64,000 nucleotides of DNA from Ignelater luminosus. Lineage: Eukaryota; Arthropoda; Insecta; Coleoptera; Elateridae. The notes beneath the pieces were generated by a model. The model was given only the letters and a program-made list of their open reading frames with translations, did not search any database and was not told the DNA's origin. Each line of letters starts with the position of its first letter. Positions within the stretch are counted from its first letter, which is position 1. This document shows, one piece after another, positions 58,700 to 64,000 of the stretch. The stretch covers positions 1 to 64,000 of the forward strand of contig VTPC01000456.1 of assembly GCA_011009095.1 (NCBI GenBank), given 5' to 3'. The position numbers and the translations under genes are program-made.

Positions 58700-60470
58700 A
58701 ATACGGCACCAATTTATGTAATTCTAATTTTGTCCAACTGAAACCATCCCTACTAGTGCTCCAGCAAGCTCAACCATTCTATCCACAGCTTGTGTATGAG
58801 AAGGAAAGCGAGTACTCTAGGAGAGTTGCTCTTTAGCAGTATTTCCAGTTTTTTTTTGTAAAGCGCTTGAGTTTGTCTTCACTAACATCCCAAGTCAATC
58901 GTGGCCCAGTTATGTCAGAATTTTGCTGTGGAATCTTATCAACGTAATCTTGAGCTCCAAAGTGGATCTTGGAAATCTTGAGCTGTGTCAAAATGCTACC
59001 TTTAATTGTTCTATCCAAACCAGCAGCATCTGTAGTAGGCCTAATTCACGGATGTGCTTTCTTTCTTAGGTCATAAGTGCAAGAAGATTTTCAGGAAGAG
59101 CAAAATATCCGATTCGTTGGATTACAGAATCAATTACTTGTAATGGGTTTTCTGAAAGGGAAAACCTTATAAGGTTCCATAAATATCAAGATCTGTGAGT
59201 TTATTTAAACAGAATGGCTTGTAAGTTTTTACAACGTATTCTGCAGGTATTTGCAATAGAGTCACAGGATTTTGTTAGCAGTAGCTAGACTGCCTTGCAA
59301 ATTTCCAGCAAATGTTTCTCATCATTGCTTTCATTTTTTAAAACCTCCAGTCTGGACAAATTCTTTCGAACTGGTAATCATTATGCTTTCTTCCTATCTG
59401 CCCAGAGTAGCTGTTGGTCCTGTCATTTTGCCCTCTCAAGTTATATACAGGTGACGCAATAGGAGCTCGTTGCAATAAGAAAGCTCTTGTTCAACCAGAG
59501 TAATAATACCTCTTTTGGGCCCTGTGTTCGTAGGTATACCATTGCTACCTATAGCTTTATGTCTTTCGAAGCTCAATTATTCTTCCCTTAGGAATAACAG
59601 AATTTATTTTTTATAACAACAGAAGAGCTTTAGATTTGGGTACCTCTACAAGTGTCACGTATCTTTCCGCTATAGGTTTCCTGAAATACTTTGTTCCACT
59701 TTGTTCTTGATTTATAGTCGAGTCTTTCCCACCATCGAAGTACAGTCCACATTTTTTTCTACACTCAAAATAAGACGGCTTTTGTTTTTTGTCTTACTTC
59801 TTACTTTATTACAATCAATGACTATTTCCTTATTTAATCGTGTAACAGTTACATTGTCCTAGAGAACCGAGAACTAACTCTTATATTTGAATTAAAATAA
59901 GATTGATTGTTTAAATCATTCTTTTCTGTATTATAATTTCATTCTTCTAGAGTGTCCGTGTACAATTCATTTTTCTTGAATAAAATTTTTAAACTTTTTA
60001 TAATTCTTTGATGCTGCTTTTGTTTTACTATTTACTTTAACATTAATTCTCTGCTGCTAGCTATTTGTGAACTCTATCTATAACCATCTTTCTTTACGAT
60101 CTTTGATTATTTGAAAAAATTTGTTTAGCATTAGGAATTTTATTCAATTTTGTACATTTGCATCTCTGAAAATCTTTACATTTACACGTTGCTATGTCAA
60201 AAAATGTTTTCGAGTTTAATTTGAATGAATTTGCATTAGATTTGAAAGAGGGAGTTTCCTTTCTGCTCGTCGGTTTCCTGAGCTTCATGCACTGATTATG
60301 ATCTTATTTGTGAAATTCTTACATTGGACAACAGGAATAAAAGCTTTCCTCCATACCTCAACTACTTTGGGAATCAACTGGTTAGAAATCTCACCGTTGG
60401 TTTTTCTACTTTCCAAGTTTTTAGTTTCTGAGGTGAAGATAACATTTCGTGACATCTTTATAAGTTGAGA
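58700..60470 (-). pseudogene. Remnant of a multicopy arthropod protein of unknown function
   Basis: Starting near 60,420 the minus strand reads GEISNQLIPKVVEVWRKAFI, PVVQCKN, a 64-codon frame with FKLNSKTFFDIATCKCKDFQ and RCKCTKLNKIPNA, GLYFDGGKDSTIN (about 59,750), AIGSNGIPTNTGPKRGIITL, CNELLLRHL, MTGPTATLG, LKNESND, LLEICKAV, VIQRIGYFALPENLLALMT, and last SHTQAVDRMVELAG (about 58,780). I recall proteins with this order (C.C......C.C, D(G)...NTG..GGVI, L(H)(A)NELPLRHL, GP..FSG, FPCHTQAVER.V.LV) as very abundant and uncharacterised in aphid, bug and beetle genomes, presumably carried by transposons. About seven frameshifts or stops. The Cys of PCHTQ is Ser here. Confidence 0.62.
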
Positions 60471-60695
60471 ATGTTTTGTAATTCAAATCGTGTGGAAAAC
60501 CATGCAATACTTTTTGTTATCCAACGATGCAGACACCCAATATTCTCCCAATTTAATATTAAATTAAGCTATCACTGCAGACCACCATAAGTACTAAATT
60601 TATATCTTTTTAAGTGCAATACTCACAAGAAATTGGAAACTTTATGGCCACTGCGGACCCTTAAAAAACTCTTTTTGTACATAACGTTATCGTTG

Positions 60696-60733
60696 GTAAA
60701 AGGCAATTCTTTTCACTATTAAAAAATGAATTC
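60696..60733 (+). repeat. 38-bp direct repeat, left copy
   Basis: GTAAAAGGCAATTCTTTT followed by a 20-bp A-rich part ending GAATTC. It matches 63,924-63,961 at 34 of 38 positions, and the four differences are all transitions. It flanks the LINE and is best explained as its target-site duplication. Confidence 0.75.
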
Positions 60734-60869
60734 TTTCTCATTAATTTCTTATGCCCTTCGTGGCGCCCGATGTGCTTCTTAGTTATCTATTTCTTCCATC
60801 CCTCCCGGTCTCTCACCAGCTCCTTCATTTGTTGGGCAGTTTTCCCTTTTTCTCTTCATATGTCAATAA

Positions 60870-62340
60870 ATTGTTCTATACATTTTCCCTTGGTTCCCTT
60901 GTTTTCGTTCTCCCATATTGTCCAGCTTCCATCACCTTTTTCCTTGTCCTATTTTGTTCCATTCTAATGATGTGCCCATACCAATTAAGTCTTCTTTTAT
61001 TTATTTTTGTCAATATTGGTTCTTGGTTTATTTCTCCTCGGATGTTTTCATTTCTTATTCTATACATTTTTGGTGTACCGGCTATCTTTATTAGTGTTTT
61101 CATTTTAGCGGCATTTATTGCGCTGTCTATTCTCTTGTTATTAACTCATGTTTCGCTCGCATACGTTATGTTGGTATGGCTATTGTGTTGTACATTTTAG
61201 TTTAACTTTTCTGTCCAATTCTTTTGTACCATATATTTCTTTGTTTAGATCATAGTTTGTTTGCCTTGTTTCTAATTCTATTTTTCTGTCTCCAGATATC
61301 ATTACCCCTAAGTATTCATATGCTGATTTTGTCTCTAATTCACTATTTATCTCTCTTTTTGCCTTCCTCCTTTTTTTTTGGTTTGTAACCATGGATTAGT
61401 TTTATTGACATTTACTACCATTCCTAATTTTTCGATTTCTTCTACCCAAATATCGATCAGTTTTTGCATTTTCTGTTTTTCATTCGCGGTTAACACAATG
61501 TCGTCTGCGTATGGCAGTTCTTCTAGTTTTACCGGTGTTAGGTTCTTGTATCCTACTGTAGTTTGCAGGTCTTTTGTTTTTCTTTTCGTGCTTTTTATAG
61601 TCTTTTCCATGGCTAAGATAAACAATCGTGGGCTTGTTTTTTCCCTACTTTCATTTCGAATTCTTTAGACTTCTTGCCATTTAATTATACTTTACCCTTC
61701 GCGCTTTTGTACTTATATTTGTAATTTTCCTCTGGATTTTTAATTCTTCCATGATATTCCACACATAGCTTCTCTTTATGGAGTGAAACGCTACCTTGAT
61801 ATCTATAAATGCTAAATATAGATCCTCGCCCATTTTGTTTTTACTCTCTATTATATTTCTTAGAATAAACATGTTACCGTTGTTCGTCTTCCTGGTATGT
61901 AAGCAGCTTGTTCTTCTTTTAAATTGCCCTCCAGGTACTTTTTGAGTCTCCTTTCTAAGATTCTTGTGTAAAGTTTAAATACTACGGAGGATAGGCATAT
62001 AGCTTAATAGTTTCCACATTCTGCCTCATTTCCTTTTTTGTGTATAGGTAGTATAGTATTCTCCTCCCAATCTTTTGGTATACTGTTAGTCTTCCACGCT
62101 TCTTTTATAATCTCTAATACACATTTCTTTGCCTCTTTCCTCTAATAATTTTATCATTTCTGGGTCGATACCGTCAGCCCCGCTTGCTTTTCTTTCTTTT
62201 ATTTTTGATATTGCTTCCTCCAATTCTTCTAAGTTTATTTCTTCTATTTCGCTTTCGTTTTCTTCTTCTTGCTGTTCCTGTTGGTTTTTCTCTGTTTTGT
62301 CAAATTTTTGTGTATAGTGTCTCCTCCATATATTCAATAT
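60870..62340 (-). pseudogene. LINE reverse transcriptase and C-terminal region
   Basis: In order: NIWRRHYTQKFDK, ISKIKERKASGADGIDPEMI (62,200-62,140), LYLAFIDIKVAFHSIKRSYV (61,830-61,770; motif A, with F.D normally FD.I, here FHSI), FILAMEKTIKSTK, LPYADDIVLTANEKQKMQKL (61,530; motif C, YADD intact), VNVNKTN, YEYLGVMISGDRKIELETR (thumb), then INKRRLNWYGHIIRMEQNR (60,990) and KTREPREN, the +RL+W.GH..RM and GR.+.R end. The reverse transcriptase copies element RNA at the nick. Despite an intact YADD, the frame is broken at several points between 62,090 and 61,180. Long plus-strand open frames over it are shadows. Confidence 0.88.
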
Positions 62341-62879
62341 ATCTTTGGTGCTGGTTTATACTTGATTATTTTCGTTTCTAATTCCATGTATTTCTTTCTT
62401 TTCCTTTTATGCTCCTTAATTTACCCCAGAACGGTTTGTTATCGTAATTATAGGTTCGGACTGATCTTTCTACAAAATATTTTCAGCTTCTTTTCTTTGC
62501 TTCTCTTACAAGTTGTTTTACTTTATCTTTATGGCTTCTGTATGTTACTCTGTTTTGTTCTTTTTTTTGTTTGGCTATACTCCTTTCATGCTCTTTTTCT
62601 TATTTTTACTTCTTGTATCTGCGCGTTCTACCAACCCATTATTTTATCATTTATTCTTATTCTTCTTATGCCACGAACCTCTCTAGCTGTATTTAGTATT
62701 ATCTCTTTAAAGTTTTTCCATCTCTGTTTCAGACTCATTATATCACCACCTTCCTCTAACTGAGTGAATGTTGCGTTTGTGTCTTCTTGATATTTCAACC
62801 TTACTTCCTTATTTTTTATTCTGTTTATTTTAATTCTGTTGTCTTCTAATGTACTATTTTTCTGGGCTTGCTAACGCCA

Positions 62880-63580
62880 TCTCTGACATTACTAGTCTTT
62901 GTTGTGTTTCCATCTCTGTTGTATTTCCAGTCATTACGTTATGTATTCTTTGTTTCATTTCCTGTGTGTATATCATATAATCTATAATACTTCTGGCATT
63001 CCGTTCTTCTGCCACGTAGGTATATTTTTCGTTTAGTGGTTGGTAAAAAAAAATATTACCTATTATTAAGTCAATTGTTTTACAAAAGGTTAACCTTCTT
63101 GTTCCATTTCTGTTAACTTGGTGCTCTTCGCACTCTCCCGTACATCTAAGTCGTATATTCTCATCATTTCTTATTCTGATGTTCTAGTCCCCTCATCAAA
63201 ATTACATTTTTACTTTCTTCTTGTATTTCGTCTCTAACTATCCCTTGTATTTTTGCATAGAAAGCTTTTAGTTTATTGTTTTTGGTTCCTTCCACTGGAA
63301 CATATATCTGTACTATGTGTAGTACTTCTTCCATTTGTATTTTAATGTGAATTGTCTTGATGACATCGGTACAAATTTGGATATTCCTGCGTCTATATTA
63401 TTTGGTACTGCTGCTCTCACCCCTTCCCTTGCTCTCTGTCCTGCCTGTATTCCCAAGTAGTGTAGTGTATATTTTCCTCCAATTTTAATTCTTTCATTTT
63501 CTATTTTCTTTGTTTCCCTTAGCCCCATGACTTGCATTTCACACTCCTCCATTCCTTTATAAATTCATATTCGTTTCCTG
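62880..63580 (-). pseudogene. LINE APE-type endonuclease domain
   Basis: Begins around MKSLTGNEYEFIKE, then CEMQVMGLRETKKIENERI (the Glu of the GL.ETK motif is catalytic), YTLHYLGIQAGQRAREGV (the (G)..R...GV motif), GD.NIRIRNDENIRL near 63,170 (the GD(W/F)N.R(V/I)G motif, with its Gly changed to Arg), NRNGTRRLTFCKTIDLIIGN, then KYTYVAEERNARSIIDYMIY (SIIDY(I/M), with the last catalytic Asp). It nicks target DNA to start copying. Two frameshifts separate these pieces, and the 240-nt frame at 63,552-63,313 is the longest intact stretch. Confidence 0.82.
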
Positions 63581-63923
63581 TTAGTGATTTCATTGTATCT
63601 CTGTTTTTTTTTTTGTAAGATTTGTTATCTAGTCTTGTCCTATTCGTTGCCGTTATCTTTACCAACGTCGTCTTCTGGTTTTCTTCAGTGATTTGAGTTA
63701 GTTTTTTGACTGCCGAGAGGTTCTTGCTAATGATTGTGTTTCCTGATTTTGTCTTGTTGTCTGTTCTTCTTTATTTGTTGTCGATCAAGCTGTGATGCTT
63801 TGTAGGTCCTCTTTATTTAATTTATGCCACTGTTGTGTGACATTAACTACTGTTATGTTCTTATAACCTACATTCACTCTTTTACCTTAATCTTTGTTTT
63901 ATCTGGCTATGTCTTTTAGTTGC

Positions 63924-63961
63924 GTAAAAGGCAATTCTTTTTACTGTTAGAAAATAAATTC
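63924..63961 (+). repeat. 38-bp direct repeat, right copy
   Basis: Partner of 60,696-60,733: the first 18 bases are identical, and the four mismatches that follow are all transitions. Confidence 0.75.
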
Positions 63962-64000
63962 AACAAATTTATTAATGCCAAAGGCATCGTTCAAACAAAT

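Larger units (their letters stand above)
60734..63923 (-). mobile_element. Nearly full-length LINE (~3.2 kb) with APE-type endonuclease
   Basis: Minus strand: endonuclease (63,560-62,880), reverse transcriptase (62,340-61,350) and C-terminal region (61,350-60,870), with about 370 bp of leader and a weakly A-rich end near 60,740. The length without a separate ORF1 is that of RTE-like elements. Flanking 38-bp direct repeats give its limits. The frame is broken about six times, so it is inactive, but it is the least decayed element in the window. Confidence 0.82.

Noticed and set aside
60751-61200. 149-codon hydrophobic plus-strand open frame, like a membrane protein
   Set aside because: It lies exactly antisense to the LINE C-terminal region, whose motifs are clear on the minus strand; the hydrophobicity is the complement of Lys/Glu-rich coding sequence.
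62269-62763. 164-codon hydrophobic plus-strand open frame
   Set aside because: Antisense to the region around the LINE reverse transcriptase start; an A/T-rich shadow frame with no domain.

Overview
The window looks like AT-rich, gene-poor nuclear DNA from an insect or other arthropod. The evidence is one small exon with consensus splice sites, encoding a sidestep-type first immunoglobulin domain, in tens of kilobases of non-coding sequence. Around it lie decayed remnants of element families typical of arthropods: Jockey-type and RTE-like LINEs, an ORF1 of the baculovirus-FP-like type, BEL/Pao and Ty3/gypsy fragments, and a pogo/Tigger-type transposase. No bacterial gene layout, operon, rRNA gene or intact tRNA gene is seen. 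A beetle or hemipteran would fit, but the sequence does not settle the order. Family calls are recognition by eye, without database searches.

Layout. 1-4.4 kb: mostly featureless, with a GC-richer repeat patch at 2.1-2.7 kb. 4.4-5.2 kb: Ty3/gypsy gag remnant, then a further repeat patch. 7.7-11.8 kb: a long degenerate repeat field. 15.5-21.4 kb: a LINE cluster with a possible Tc1-like fragment, an FP-like ORF1 (+), an RTE reverse transcriptase tail (+), a Jockey-type element (-) and a Jockey-type endonuclease fragment (+). 25.9-26.5 kb: decayed LINE palm. 31.0-31.3 kb: BEL/Pao integrase tail. 32.3-34.2 kb: a LINE whose endonuclease region is replaced by a 9-nt-periodic, collagen-like open frame. 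38.3-39.4 kb: the cleanest patch of the two-module repeat. 40.2-43.1 kb: gypsy RNase H, a tRNA-like SINE head and a LINE tail. 43.5-48.6 kb: a pogo-type transposase split by about 3.3 kb of other elements, one of them with arms of about 340 bp in inverted orientation. 52.3 kb: the host exon. 54.0 kb: BEL/Pao integrase fragment. 54.7-58.1 kb: a large 21-bp-unit array with units in both orientations, interrupted by a LINE tail. 58.7-60.5 kb: remnant of a multicopy arthropod protein family of unknown function. 60.7-63.96 kb: a nearly full-length LINE flanked by 38-bp imperfect direct repeats.

How it fits together. The single host exon has a phase 1 acceptor and a phase 2 donor, so most of the window is plausibly intron of a large + strand cell-adhesion gene in which elements accumulated, nested and decayed. 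None of the element coding regions is intact; all carry stops and frameshifts. The least explained items are the two-module GCCCGA repeat family (at least five loci, both strands), the mixed-orientation 21-bp array, the long-armed inverted-repeat element and the collagen-like open frame.
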